DNA of 64,000 nt from Vibrio stylophorae (lineage in GTDB: Bacteria; Pseudomonadota; Gammaproteobacteria; Enterobacterales; Vibrionaceae), in NCBI RefSeq assembly GCF_921293875.1, contig NZ_CAKLDI010000001.1, positions 2,481,915-2,545,914 on the forward strand, written 5' to 3'. The position numbers and the translations under genes are program-made. The notes under the pieces were generated by a model. The model saw only the letters and a program-made list of their open reading frames with translations. It made no database searches and was not told the origin of the DNA. This document shows positions 21,376-31,121 of the stretch, one piece after another (within the stretch, counting starts at the first letter, position 1; the number at the start of each line of letters is the position of its first letter).

Positions 21376-22137
21376 TCATCTCGTCGTTGCAATACGTCGA
21401 AGTGCGCGTTCACGACGCAGCTCCTCTCGACTTAATTGCAACAAGGTCTCTTCTAGATAAGCAAGATGGGCATGGGCCGCATCACGGGCCTTTTCAGGCT
21501 GACGCGATAAAATTGCGTCCACAACCATTGCTCGATGTTCACTGACTTTTTCTATCACCTCTACACGGCGATAAAGCAGGCCAAAGTTTTGTAATATGTT
21601 TTGCTCTAACAGGGGTGAAAGAGCGCGAACCACATGCAACAACACCACATTATGGGTGGCTTCAACCACTGCATTGAGATAACGCACCACAGCACTTGCT
21701 TCTTGTTCTTGTTGGCCTTTTTTCTGTGCGTTCTCAATCGCCTGTTGGGCATGCTGAATATGTTCAAAATCTTCTTCTGTCCCGCGCAGTGCTGCGTAGT
21801 AAGCACTCACACTTTCTAGTGCATGGCGAGACTCAAGTAAATCAAATGGGGCTTCAGGATAAGTGGCCATTAAAGTCGCAAGGGGCTGACTAAAATCAGG
21901 CCACAGAGTATGGGTCACAAAGGTGCCGCCGCCCTGTTTTCGGCTCAAAAGGCCTTTTGCTTCTAACTTTAAAATGGCTTCACGCAAGGAGGGACGAGAT
22001 ACATCAAATTGCTTAGCTAACTCTCGCTCAGGTGGCAACTGCGCACCCGCAGCGAAGTGACCTTCTAGAATGAGGCGCTCAAGCTCTGTGGCGATCATAT
22101 CGGCCAGTTTTGGTGCTCGAATCGGCACATGGCTCAT
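21376..22137 (-). CDS. pdhR: Pyruvate dehydrogenase complex repressor PdhR
   Basis: GntR/FadR-type regulator that represses the pdh operon and releases DNA on binding pyruvate. The product has 253 residues (E. coli 254). The winged helix at residues 8-74 includes LPPERELAKQFDVSRPSLREA, shown here to its first 20 residues, and is nearly identical to E. coli PdhR, so the same DNA site is expected; that site is found 45 bases upstream. A FadR-type C-terminal helical domain follows. The ATG at 22137 is preceded by GAGAGGA; the frame is open upstream to 22209, but that stretch covers the operator. Confidence 0.96.
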   Translation of the reverse strand: MSHVPIRAPKLADMIATELERLILEGHFAAGAQLPPERELAKQFDVSRPSLREAILKLEAKGLLSRKQGGGTFVTHTLWPDFSQPLATLMATYPEAPFDLLESRHALESVSAYYAALRGTEEDFEHIQHAQQAIENAQKKGQQEQEASAVVRYLNAVVEATHNVVLLHVVRALSPLLEQNILQNFGLLYRRVEVIEKVSEHRAMVVDAILSRQPEKARDAAHAHLAYLEETLLQLSREELRRERALRRIATTR

Positions 22138-22181
22138 ATTCAGCGTCCTCTCCCCTGCTTCACCTCGGTTTGAAACCTCAA

Positions 22182-22200
22182 AAATTGGTATTACCAATTT
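22182..22200. promoter_or_regulatory. PdhR operator
   Basis: A perfect 19-bp palindrome, AAATTGGTA-T-TACCAATTT, contains the PdhR consensus ATTGGT-N3-ACCAAT. It lies between a likely promoter and the pdhR start, where bound PdhR would repress its own operon. Confidence 0.93.
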
Positions 22201-22211
22201 CATTGGCAAAA

Positions 22212-22239
22212 AGTTAACAAAGGAGCGGCAAAGTGTCCA
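22212..22239 (-). promoter_or_regulatory. Candidate pdhR promoter
   Basis: On the minus strand TGGACA (22234-22239), a 16-base spacer and TTAACT (22212-22217) would start transcription just upstream of the PdhR operator. The -10 match is weak, so this is a best guess. Confidence 0.4.
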
Positions 22240-22412
22240 CTCAAAAATTGATTAAAATCATTTTTTGACATTCGTCGAGAATTTTTGAGGGTCGAAATAA
22301 ACAATAATTTAACATTCACGCAAATGTTTGCGCGTCGCATATGACAAAATTGATGCAGATATCGCGGGTGTTTCCGGCAAAATCGGTGCAAAAAATATGC
22401 TATGCGTGCCAC

Positions 22413-22455
22413 AAAAAAAGAAGGGTGTTACATTTTGTAACACCCTTCTTTTTTT
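22413..22455. terminator. Very strong terminator between ampD and pdhR
   Basis: A perfect 20-bp inverted repeat with a 3-base loop and A/T runs at both ends. It lies about 40 bases after the ampD stop on the minus strand and shields the pdhR promoter from read-through. Confidence 0.93.
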
Positions 22456-22495
22456 AAGGTTATGCACAAGCACTCATATCAAAATTTGCTGCTCA

Positions 22496-23047
22496 CTATG
22501 ACTTTATATCGCGGAAATAACGAGACCAGTCAAAACTGAGCCCCGGATCGCTTTTACGCAGCGGCGCTATAAATTGATGTCCCGTAATTCGATTATCGCT
22601 GATTTGAGGATAATGCTGCTGCAACGCTTGAGTGAGCATCGCCAATGTTTGATATTGAGCTTCGGTATAAGGCTGGGTATCTGTCCCTTCCAATTCAATG
22701 CCAATGGCGTAGTCATTGCAATTGGTGACCCCTGCAAAGCTTGATGCGCCTGCATGCCATGCCCGTTTATCAAAGGGCACAAACTGCAATAGCTCACCCG
22801 TTCGTGAAATCACACAATGCGCTGACACTTCTAAGCCACGTAAATAATGAAAATAAGGGTGGGCATCACAATCGAGTTGTCCCAAAAACAGATCGGCAAT
22901 ATAGCCTGTGCCAAATTGTGCTGGCGGCAAACTGATGTTGTGGATCACCAATAAACTGATCGCTGTCCCTACTGGGCGCTGATTAAAATAAGGCGATGGC
23001 AATTGCTTGGCTTGGTTGACCCAATGCTGCGAAGAGATAGTAAACAT
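22496..23047 (-). CDS. ampD: 1,6-anhydro-N-acetylmuramyl-L-alanine amidase AmpD
   Basis: Cytoplasmic zinc amidase that cleaves the stem peptide from anhydro-muropeptides during wall recycling; its loss derepresses AmpC beta-lactamase where ampR/ampC exist. The protein has 183 residues (E. coli 183). Amidase_2 ligands are seen as H36 (LLVIHN), H157 (TGHQFIAP) and D167 (KSDPG), with the catalytic E118 and K165. The residue before R164 is Leu, where I recall Gly as usual. It is divergent from nadC, an arrangement common in gammaproteobacteria. ampE is not beside it. Confidence 0.95.
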   Translation of the reverse strand: MFTISSQHWVNQAKQLPSPYFNQRPVGTAISLLVIHNISLPPAQFGTGYIADLFLGQLDCDAHPYFHYLRGLEVSAHCVISRTGELLQFVPFDKRAWHAGASSFAGVTNCNDYAIGIELEGTDTQPYTEAQYQTLAMLTQALQQHYPQISDNRITGHQFIAPLRKSDPGLSFDWSRYFRDIKS

Positions 23048-23155
23048 ATCATCAATAACAATGTTCCATACCTCACTTTACCATCAACGGCGCAATGAAA
23101 GCTGTATAAAAAAACGGCAACCGCAGCGCAACCTCGCAATTAATCGCTGAAATAA

Positions 23156-24118
<963 letters not shown>

Positions 24119-24145
24119 CCCCTAAATACCATTTAATGAAAACTG

Positions 24146-24180
24146 AACGCTCAAGGTTAAATCGAGAGCGTTTGGTTTTT
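24146..24180 (+). terminator. Terminator of nadC
   Basis: A 7-bp stem (AACGCTC / GAGCGTT) with a 13-base loop followed by GGTTTTT, about 30 bases after the nadC stop. Confidence 0.7.
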
Positions 24181-24681
24181 AAATCTCCCACTTAACGCCT
24201 TCTCACTTATCTTTTTTACTTACCTTTCTTTTTTCTCTTTTCTCTTTTCTCTTTTCAGTCCTTCGATCTGCTCATTGATATTATCAAGCTCGCAAAATGG
24301 CATTTTTTCATTCAGGTCCTGCATTTCGCAATTACACTTTTGAGTTTTACGCAACGCCTTTTTCTTATCCCTCAAAAGCCAATCGATTGCTTATAAAACA
24401 CAATCTTCGTCACAAAAATTAACCCTGTAGTTCAAGTGGTTAGATTAAATTTATGCACATAATTAAATGCCAATTTTTCTTTGACATTTCACTAGCATAA
24501 AGCGTGACTTATTTCCCAAAACAAAATGTCATCTTGCAAAAATAAACGATAGATCCTATCGCTGCTCGAACATTTGCGTTTTGTGGATTTAGTTCTAAGT
24601 GATGCACATTTAATCTTAATTCAGTGCAGAGTCAGCTTTGCACCAAACCAAAAAATAAAAGTGACGTATCGGAGATATCCT
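24181..24681. other. Long non-coding region upstream of pilA
   Basis: About 500 bases without a gene. It holds a pyrimidine tract with a heptamer repeat (24235-24255), AT-rich sequence, and an imperfect 8-bp hairpin at 24624-24643 in the probable pilA leader. A TTGACA at 24482-24487 has no good -10 partner and no convincing sigma-54 site was found, so the pilA promoter is not assigned. Confidence 0.6.
24235..24255 (+). repeat. Heptanucleotide repeat (CTCTTTT) x3
   Basis: Three exact tandem copies of CTCTTTT within a nearly pure pyrimidine tract of about 40 bases, some 430 bases upstream of pilA and after the nadC terminator. Confidence 0.85.
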
Positions 24682-25095
24682 ATGAAAAAAATGCAAAAGG
24701 GTTTTACCCTCATCGAATTGATGATCGTAGTTGCAGTAATCGGTGTTCTAGCAGCAATTGCAGTTCCCCAATATCAAGACTACATGAAAAAAGGTGCGAT
24801 TGGTTCTGCCATTGCAACTGCAGGCGCTGTTAAGAATGAAGTTGAAGAATCACTTGCATTTGATAGCTCTTTCCCTGCATCAACCAACGTGAAATTTGAC
24901 CTAGGCACAATTGCTGTAAAAGGCGCTGACACTGGAATTGGTACCATCGAAGTCACGATGACAAAAACATCCGCTAAAAACGCGATCATCACTTTATCTC
25001 GTGATGTTGATGGCGCTTGGACATGTTCACACTCTCTCATCGCTGACGGCGTGAAAGTTGCTGGCTGTGAAGGCGCTGCAACCCCAGCTCCATAA
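24682..25095 (+). CDS. pilA: Type IV pilin PilA (major subunit precursor)
   Basis: Type IVa prepilin of 137 residues. The short leader MKKMQKG is cut by PilD before [20 protein letters not shown], the hydrophobic N-terminal helix, with the conserved Glu5 of the mature protein. A cysteine pair near the C-terminus (WTC...AGC) forms the usual D-region loop, and the tail is Ala/Pro-rich. The ATG at 24682 follows GGAGATATCC. It leads a pilA-B-C-D cluster as in Vibrio and Aeromonas, where such pili serve adhesion and DNA uptake. The short stem-loop behind it probably lets pilA be expressed above pilB. Confidence 0.95.
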   Translation: MKKMQKGFTLIELMIVVAVIGVLAAIAVPQYQDYMKKGAIGSAIATAGAVKNEVEESLAFDSSFPASTNVKFDLGTIAVKGADTGIGTIEVTMTKTSAKNAIITLSRDVDGAWTCSHSLIADGVKVAGCEGAATPAP

Positions 25096-25116
25096 GTGAT
25101 TAATTAATTTACTTGT

Positions 25117-25140
25117 AAGGCGCCAGCTGGCGCCTTTATT
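25117..25140 (+). terminator. Terminator or attenuator between pilA and pilB
   Basis: Perfect palindrome AAGGCGCCAG / CTGGCGCCTT followed by TATTTT, 20 bases after the pilA stop. The modest T run suggests partial termination with read-through into pilB. Confidence 0.75.
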
Positions 25141-25164
25141 TTCGGTTCAACCTAGATAATCACT

Positions 25165-26874
25165 ATGCCATCAACAAAACTCGCGACCATTCTTCGCCAA
25201 GCTGATTTGATTACCCTTGCGCAGCAACAAGAAGTGATAAAGCAAGTAGGCCAATCACAACGCACCGTACCAAGTGTACTCATTGCCAATGAAATGTTAG
25301 ATAGTAGTGAGCTTGCCACACGTCTCGAGAAAATTTTTGGCCTCAAATTAGTCAATATTGATGATTATCCCTTTGAAACATTGCAACGTCAGCTTGGTTT
25401 AAAAGAGCTGATTCAATCACATTGCGCCTTGCCACTCCGTATTGCCAATAATCGTCTTTATCTAGGCTTAGCTGATCCCACCAACATTGAAGCTTTGGAT
25501 GAGTTTCGTTTTGCAACCGGCCTGCAAACCCAAACTCTTCTAGTTGAACAGCTGCAGCTTGAAGAAGCCATTACTAAACTTTTTGGCCGTTCTGGCCCCA
25601 TTGAAACCCCTGAAATAGCAGAAGTCAGCGACAGTGAGCTATCAGCTATTGCTGTTGCTGATGAACAAAACATCACCAATACAGGTACATCTGACATCAG
25701 TGGTGATGACGCGCCAGTAACACGCTTTATTAACCGTATTTTAATTGATGCGATTAATAAAGGCGTTTCCGATATTCACTTTGAGCCCTATGAAAAAGTG
25801 TATCGAGTGCGATACCGTCTCGATGGTATTTTGGTGGAAACGGCTTCACCACCAACCTCGCTCAGCCAACGTATTTCAACTCGAATCAAGGTAATGTCAC
25901 GCTTAGATATCTCAGAGCGTCGTAAACCGCAAGATGGCCGTATTAAGCTAAAAATTTCTGAAAACACCTCCATCGATATGCGTGTTTCGACTCTGCCTAC
26001 ACTTTGGGGCGAAAAAGTAGTGCTTCGCTTGCTCAGCAACGATGATGCATCACTAGACATCAACATGCTTGGTTATAGCGAAGAGCAGAAAAACGATTAC
26101 CTTCAATCTCTTAAGCAACCTCAAGGGATGATTTTGATTACCGGCCCAACAGGTAGTGGTAAAACCGTTTCTCTTTATACTGGCCTAAATATTCTAAATA
26201 CTCCTGAGCGTAATATTGCAACTGCTGAAGACCCAGTGGAAATCAACTTAGTTGGCGTCAATCAGGTACAGATCAACCCCAAAGCTGGCCTTGGTTTTGC
26301 TGAAGCGCTGAAATCATTCCTACGTCAAGATCCAGATATCGTGATGGTGGGGGAAATTCGAGACTTCGAAACGGCTGAAATTGCGATTAAAGCGGCACAA
26401 ACTGGACACTTGGTATTATCAACCCTGCATACCAACTCGGCAGCCGAAACTCTCACTCGCTTGGCCAATATGGGGGTGGCAGGCTTTAATATTGCCTCAT
26501 CCATGTCGCTCATTATCGCACAGCGACTGGCGCGCCGATTATGCAAGCATTGTAAACAACCCGCCAAGCTGACCCCAACACAAATGGTTCAACTTGGGTT
26601 TACACCCGAAGAATCTCGTAATGGCGCCGATATTTATCAACAAAATGAAGATGGTTGTGACAAATGCTCCAAAGGTTATAAAGGCCGTACCGGTGTTTAT
26701 GAGGTGATGAAATTTTCACCTCTACTTGCGCGAGCCGTCATTGAAAACCGTTCCAGCGATGTGATTGAAAAAGTGGCGATGAAAGAAGGGATGAGAACCT
26801 TACGTCAATCTGGTCTTTCGCTCATTTTACAGGGAATTACCAGTGTCCAGGAAATTGAACGTGTAATTCGCTAA
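25165..26874 (+). CDS. pilB: Type IV pilus assembly ATPase PilB
   Basis: Cytoplasmic hexameric ATPase that powers pilus extension. The product has 569 residues. An N-terminal GSPII_E domain (about 1-150) is followed by the ATPase, with Walker A GPTGSGKT near residues 326-333, the Asp-box/Walker B region (DPDIVMVGEIRD) and His-box (GHLVLSTLHTN). A zinc-binding tetracysteine element, CKHC near 460 and CDKC near 498, is typical of PilB. It precedes pilC by 14 bases. No pilT is in the window, so the retraction ATPase must be elsewhere. Confidence 0.96.
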   Translation: MPSTKLATILRQADLITLAQQQEVIKQVGQSQRTVPSVLIANEMLDSSELATRLEKIFGLKLVNIDDYPFETLQRQLGLKELIQSHCALPLRIANNRLYLGLADPTNIEALDEFRFATGLQTQTLLVEQLQLEEAITKLFGRSGPIETPEIAEVSDSELSAIAVADEQNITNTGTSDISGDDAPVTRFINRILIDAINKGVSDIHFEPYEKVYRVRYRLDGILVETASPPTSLSQRISTRIKVMSRLDISERRKPQDGRIKLKISENTSIDMRVSTLPTLWGEKVVLRLLSNDDASLDINMLGYSEEQKNDYLQSLKQPQGMILITGPTGSGKTVSLYTGLNILNTPERNIATAEDPVEINLVGVNQVQINPKAGLGFAEALKSFLRQDPDIVMVGEIRDFETAEIAIKAAQTGHLVLSTLHTNSAAETLTRLANMGVAGFNIASSMSLIIAQRLARRLCKHCKQPAKLTPTQMVQLGFTPEESRNGADIYQQNEDGCDKCSKGYKGRTGVYEVMKFSPLLARAVIENRSSDVIEKVAMKEGMRTLRQSGLSLILQGITSVQEIERVIR

Positions 26875-26888
26875 TAGGATATAGCAAA

Positions 26889-28100
26889 ATGGCAAAAGCT
26901 CCGAAAATACTGCATTTTAAATATACTGGTCTCAATAAATCAGGGCGCAAGGTTCAAGGTAAATTACAGTCAGCTAGCAAAGGTGCCGCTGCAGCTGAAC
27001 TTTCTAAGCAAGGCTTACAACGAGTGAAGCTACAACAAACTTCAGCGCCACCGTTCCAACCTAAAATTACAGGACAAGATATTACCATAATCACACGCCA
27101 ATTGAGCACCATGCTCAAAGCGGGTGTCCCAGTGGTACAGTCACTACAACTCACAGCTAATAGCCACACAAAAGCACCAATGCGAGCAATGCTGAATCAA
27201 ATTGTGACGAAAGTTGAGGGAGGGAATTCATTAGCCTCAGCGTTACGTGAACACCCTCAATACTTCGAATCATTTTACTGTGATTTGATGGAGTCTGGAG
27301 AGCAAACAGGTCATTTAGAGCACTCCTTTGAGCGTTTAGCGACTTACCGCGAAAAGTCAGAAGAGCTTCGTCGTAAAGTAAAAAAAGCAATGATCTACCC
27401 TTCAATGATCATGCTCGTTGCTGTTATTGTGACCTGTGTATTACTGCTTTTTGTAATCCCACAATTTGATAGTATTTTTAAAAGCTTTGGCGCAGACTTA
27501 CCTTGGTTAACACAAGTAATGATTGATCTATCACACGGTCTAAGCCGCAATGGTCCAATATTCGTGATTGCTATCGTACTTGCTGTTTTTATGTTTATTT
27601 CAAGCTATAAAAAATCAATTAATTTTAAGCGTAGAGTTACTGCTTTTTCACTAAAAATCCCTGTCTTGGGTTCAATTTTTCAAGAATCAGCAATAGCACG
27701 TTTTTCACGAACCCTGGCAACCACCTTTAGCTCTGGTATTCCACTGCTTGATGGTATTGATTTGGCTGCAAGTACCAGTGGTAATATTCTTTATGAAGAG
27801 GCATTGATCAGCGCCCGCAATGATACCGCGGGGGGGATGATGTTTTATCTAGCGATCAAGCATACCAATCGCTTCCCAGAATTGGTTACTCAAATGGTGA
27901 TGATTGGTGAAGAGTCCGGTGCACTGGATGAAATGCTCAACAAAGTCGCATCTATCTACGAAGACAGCGTCGATAACACCGTGGATAACCTCAGCCAGTT
28001 ACTTGAGCCAATGATCATGGTGATTATCGGTGGCCTAGTCGGCACACTGGTTGTTGCTATGTATCTACCGATCTTTAGTATGATGTCAGTCATTGGCTAA
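26889..28100 (+). CDS. pilC: Type IV pilus inner-membrane platform protein PilC
   Basis: Polytopic GspF-family protein that couples PilB to pilin assembly. The product has 403 residues with two repeated GspF cytoplasmic domains (about 70-195 and 275-400), each followed by membrane helices. Family features include TRQLSTMLKAGVP and the repeat FSRTLATTFSSGIPLL, and GEESGALDEML near the end. The start at 26889 follows TAGGATATAGC. It sits between pilB and pilD in one transcription unit. Confidence 0.95.
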   Translation: MAKAPKILHFKYTGLNKSGRKVQGKLQSASKGAAAAELSKQGLQRVKLQQTSAPPFQPKITGQDITIITRQLSTMLKAGVPVVQSLQLTANSHTKAPMRAMLNQIVTKVEGGNSLASALREHPQYFESFYCDLMESGEQTGHLEHSFERLATYREKSEELRRKVKKAMIYPSMIMLVAVIVTCVLLLFVIPQFDSIFKSFGADLPWLTQVMIDLSHGLSRNGPIFVIAIVLAVFMFISSYKKSINFKRRVTAFSLKIPVLGSIFQESAIARFSRTLATTFSSGIPLLDGIDLAASTSGNILYEEALISARNDTAGGMMFYLAIKHTNRFPELVTQMVMIGEESGALDEMLNKVASIYEDSVDNTVDNLSQLLEPMIMVIIGGLVGTLVVAMYLPIFSMMSVIG

Positions 28101-28176
28101 TTCATGATATTATTTTTTAAGCCACTTCATTGTAAGTGGCTTTTTTCTTTCAGCTTTCTATTTAGGAATATTCATT

Positions 28177-29043
28177 GTGGCTGCGCTGTTTGAACTTTAT
28201 CCTTGGACCTACCCATTTTTAATTACATTTTTTGGCCTGCTGGTCGGCAGCTTTCTCAATGTGGTGGTTTACCGCCTGCCGATTATGATGAAAAAACAAT
28301 GGCAAGCTGAAGTTGAAGAGTATCAACAGCAGCCTCAAGAAGACTTACCTGAAGGCACCTTCAACCTTGTGGTACCCCGTTCGCGCTGTCCTCAATGTAA
28401 TCATGCCATCTCTGCACTTGAAAATATTCCGGTCATTAGCTGGCTTTGTTTAGGCGGCAAATGCCGTAGCTGTAAAAGCCCTATCAGTAAACGCTATCCC
28501 ACGGTTGAACTCATCAGCGCAATCATGGCGCTCACAGTTGCCTGGGTGCTGCCATTTTCTTATTGGTCTTTAGCGCTGGTATTTGCCACCTTCGCGCTAA
28601 TTAGCCTGACACTAATTGATTTAGATGAAATGCTGCTGCCCGATCAAATTACATTACCGCTGATGTGGGCAGGTATCTTGCTAGCGCTGCTCAATCTCAG
28701 TCCTTTGTCACTAGAGCAATCCGTCATTGGAGCCATGGCTGGATATCTATCGCTTTGGAGTGTTTATTGGGCATTTAAACTACTCACTGGTAAGGAAGGG
28801 ATGGGCTATGGCGACTTTAAACTGCTCGCAGCCCTTGGCGCATGGGGCGGCTGGCAAATTTTACCTTTGGTGATTCTGATTTCATCACTGCTTGGCGCTG
28901 TTGTTGGCGTGATCATGATGCGTCGCAATCCTGAGCAAGGCGGCGCGATTCCATTTGGTCCTTACCTTGCAGCTGCAGGCTGGATTGCGCTACTCTGGGG
29001 GCCTGAAATTATCGCATGGTATCTTGGCCTTTATGCCGCATAA
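28177..29043 (+). CDS. pilD: Prepilin peptidase / N-methyltransferase PilD
   Basis: Membrane aspartyl protease that removes prepilin leaders and methylates the new N-terminus; it usually also serves type II secretion and MSHA pseudopilins. The protein has 288 residues. The GSFLNVVVYRLP motif is near residue 24. The zinc cysteines are C71, C74, C96 and C99. Catalytic aspartates lie in LIDLDEMLLPDQ (about 148) and GYGDFKLL (about 212). The start is a GTG at 28177 after TTTAGGAATA; no ATG fits the conserved N-terminus. coaE begins inside its last codons. Confidence 0.95.
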   Translation: MAALFELYPWTYPFLITFFGLLVGSFLNVVVYRLPIMMKKQWQAEVEEYQQQPQEDLPEGTFNLVVPRSRCPQCNHAISALENIPVISWLCLGGKCRSCKSPISKRYPTVELISAIMALTVAWVLPFSYWSLALVFATFALISLTLIDLDEMLLPDQITLPLMWAGILLALLNLSPLSLEQSVIGAMAGYLSLWSVYWAFKLLTGKEGMGYGDFKLLAALGAWGGWQILPLVILISSLLGAVVGVIMMRRNPEQGGAIPFGPYLAAAGWIALLWGPEIIAWYLGLYAA

Positions 29044-29662
29044 ACTGGCGCAACCACAATCCTCATTCATTCTCGGTATCACCGGTGGCATTGGCTGTGG
29101 CAAGACCACGGTCACTAACCAATTTGCAGCGCTCGGCATTGATATTATCGATGCCGATATTGTCGCTCGTGAAGTTGTTACCCCACCATCGAGCGCACTA
29201 GATAGCATTGCAGCCCATTTTGGTCCAAGGGTCATTCAAGCTGATGGCACGCTGAATCGCGCAGCACTGCGCGAAATTATCTTTGCTGATGACAGCTCAA
29301 AGCTCTGGCTCAATGACCTATTACACCCCATCATTCGCCACTCTATTGAGCAACAGCTGCAGGCATCGCAATCGCCCTATGTAATTTTGGTTGCCCCTTT
29401 GCTCTTTGAAAATCAGCTAGAAAAGCTAGTTGATCAAACCTTAGTCATCGATATTAGTGAGGCGGAACAGATTGCACGCACCTGTCTACGAGACCAAGTC
29501 GATGCAGTGCAAGTCAAAGCCATCATTGCTAGCCAAATCCCAAGACAACAGCGACTTGACCGCGCAGATCATATTCTTTGTAATGATGGTGATAAAGACC
29601 GACTCGAAGCGAAAATTAAGACCCTACATCAACAATTTTTAACCTTCGCTCAAGCAAAATAA
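29033..29662 (+). CDS. coaE: Dephospho-CoA kinase
   Basis: Phosphorylates dephospho-CoA in the last step of CoA synthesis. Starting at the ATG at 29033 it has 209 residues, and the P-loop GITGGIGCGKTT lies at residues 15-26. This start overlaps the pilD stop by 11 bases, suggesting translational coupling; the open frame further upstream runs inside pilD. It is followed by zapD after 11 bases. The order pilD-coaE-zapD-yacG is conserved in many gammaproteobacteria. Confidence 0.95.
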   Translation: MPHKLAQPQSSFILGITGGIGCGKTTVTNQFAALGIDIIDADIVAREVVTPPSSALDSIAAHFGPRVIQADGTLNRAALREIIFADDSSKLWLNDLLHPIIRHSIEQQLQASQSPYVILVAPLLFENQLEKLVDQTLVIDISEAEQIARTCLRDQVDAVQVKAIIASQIPRQQRLDRADHILCNDGDKDRLEAKIKTLHQQFLTFAQAK

Positions 29663-29673
29663 TAAGGCCCTTC

Positions 29674-30408
29674 ATGTCCATCTACTTCTATGAGCACCCA
29701 CTCAACGAGCGGGTTCGCAGCTATTTACGCGCCGAACAGCTCATCCAAAAAATTAACGGACACCCTCAACACCAAGATTGCTGTAGCTATGCTTTCTTCC
29801 AGCCACTCTTTGATTTTTTAGAACTGATTGAGCAGAGTAATTTACGCAGCGATCTTATTCGCGATCTTCAGCGCTGGCAGCAGCAGTTGGTGCAGTGGCG
29901 TAACTTACCTCAAGTCGATTCAATCACACTCAATGCCCTTCAACAGCAGCTAGACCAAAATATTGAGACGCTACAACAGCAGCGCCAGCCGACACACGGA
30001 CTCCGGTCAGATCGCGTTTTAAGCGCGTTAAAACCACGAATGAGCATTCCTGCTGGCAGTTGTGATTTTGATGTGCCGGTGTTTGGTTACTGGCGACAGC
30101 TGCCTGATATGGAAAAACAGAGTCAAGTACACCATTGGCTTGAATCTTTGCAACCTTTAATTCAAGGCCTCAAGCTATGGTTTCAGCTCACTCGCGAAAG
30201 CCAAAGCTTTGAGCGGCACCTCGCGCAGCAAGGTGTTTACCATGTGGAATGTGAAGGTAGTCAGCTCCTACGCATTCGTATCGCGCAGCAACACCAGTGT
30301 TATTTAATGGTTTCAGCACATCCCAAACGCAGCACCCTTCGTTTTCTGCCTTGGAATGAGCAAGACAAGGTTGCCAGCCAAATCCCTTTTGAATTAGCCT
30401 TATGCTGA
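29674..30408 (+). CDS. zapD: Cell division protein ZapD
   Basis: Cytoplasmic FtsZ-associated protein (YacF/DUF1342) that bundles FtsZ filaments at the Z ring. The protein has 244 residues (E. coli 247). Family features include the N-terminal YEHPLNERVRSYLR and the MSIPAGSCDFDVPVFGYWR region (shown in part) near residue 130. It is co-directional with coaE and yacG at short distances. FtsZ itself is encoded 5 kb away on the other strand. Confidence 0.95.
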   Translation: MSIYFYEHPLNERVRSYLRAEQLIQKINGHPQHQDCCSYAFFQPLFDFLELIEQSNLRSDLIRDLQRWQQQLVQWRNLPQVDSITLNALQQQLDQNIETLQQQRQPTHGLRSDRVLSALKPRMSIPAGSCDFDVPVFGYWRQLPDMEKQSQVHHWLESLQPLIQGLKLWFQLTRESQSFERHLAQQGVYHVECEGSQLLRIRIAQQHQCYLMVSAHPKRSTLRFLPWNEQDKVASQIPFELALC

Positions 30409-30433
30409 TTCCCGCTATTAAAGGATATCGAAA

Positions 30434-30625
30434 ATGCCTGAATTAACTTATGTGAAATGTCCCACCTGTCAAAACCAAGTGGCTTGGCAAGAAAGCAGTG
30501 AGTTTCGTCCATTTTGCAGCAAGCGCTGCCAACTGATTGACTTAGGTGAATGGGCTGATGAAGAAAAGCGGATTGCAGGTGCACCGGCCCATGAAGATGA
30601 AGACAGTGAATATTGGAGTGAGTAA
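30434..30625 (+). CDS. yacG: DNA gyrase inhibitor YacG
   Basis: A 63-residue zinc protein that binds GyrB and inhibits gyrase in E. coli. The four zinc cysteines are C9, C12, C28 and C32, followed by the conserved [10 protein letters not shown] and a very acidic tail. The start follows AAAGGATATCG. It is the last gene of the pilA-yacG run and is convergent with mutT, with only 24 bases between them. Confidence 0.94.
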   Translation: MPELTYVKCPTCQNQVAWQESSEFRPFCSKRCQLIDLGEWADEEKRIAGAPAHEDEDSEYWSE

Positions 30626-30649
30626 CCTCACTCCCATTTACAGATCATA

Positions 30650-31045
30650 TTAAAATTGTGTCATTAACGCTTCAATCACAGCTTTGTTTGCTGCGGGGAA
30701 TGAGTAATCCTTTAACTGTGCGATAGCCGCCCAATGGCCAGGTTGCCCCTCTTTCCCATAGGGCTCACCAAGATAAGTCTCAACCAAAAAGAAGTGCAAG
30801 ATTAGCTGCTTATCACCGTAATCATGCTCAATCACTTGAAATGGCGATGCTTGTGTTACTTCAATACCCACTTCTTCATGTAACTCACGCTGCATAGCTT
30901 GCTCGGGCAGCTCATTAAATTCAATTTTTCCGCCAGCAAATTCCCACTGATTACCTTGATGGCTTTTTGCATCTCGCTTAGTCAAAAAAATATGCGTATT
31001 CGCTTGATTTAAAATGATCCCAATGGCGACTTCTGTTTTCTTCAT
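30650..31045 (-). CDS. mutT: 8-oxo-dGTP diphosphatase MutT
   Basis: Nudix hydrolase that removes 8-oxo-dGTP from the nucleotide pool and prevents A-T to C-G transversions. The protein has 131 residues. A complete Nudix box runs from G39 to I61, with E45 and the REL-HEEVGI core. The ATG at 31045 follows GAGGAATCAA; an upstream in-frame start would remove that site. It lies downstream of secA, as in E. coli, but a terminator separates them, so it depends on read-through or a promoter of its own. Confidence 0.93.
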   Translation of the reverse strand: MKKTEVAIGIILNQANTHIFLTKRDAKSHQGNQWEFAGGKIEFNELPEQAMQRELHEEVGIEVTQASPFQVIEHDYGDKQLILHFFLVETYLGEPYGKEGQPGHWAAIAQLKDYSFPAANKAVIEALMTQF

Positions 31046-31073
31046 TTGATTCCTCACTGAAAATTAAGCGAAT

Positions 31074-31096
31074 AAAAAGGCCGCTATGCGGCCTTT
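31074..31096 (-). terminator. Terminator of secA
   Basis: Nine-base-pair stem (AAAGGCCGC / GCGGCCTTT) with a 3-base loop. On the minus strand it ends in TTTTTATT about 26 bases after the secA stop and about 30 before mutT. Confidence 0.88.
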
Positions 31097-31121
31097 ATAA
31101 GTAATGATTCAAGATCAGCGC

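Noticed and set aside
24482-24520. TTGACA as the pilA promoter -35 box
   Set aside because: No acceptable -10 box at 16-18 bases, and it lies about 160 bases before the likely leader hairpin; not assigned.
28955-29032. Longer coaE start inside pilD
   Set aside because: The conserved P-loop follows the ATG at 29033 at the normal distance; the extra 26 codons are pilD sequence read in another frame.
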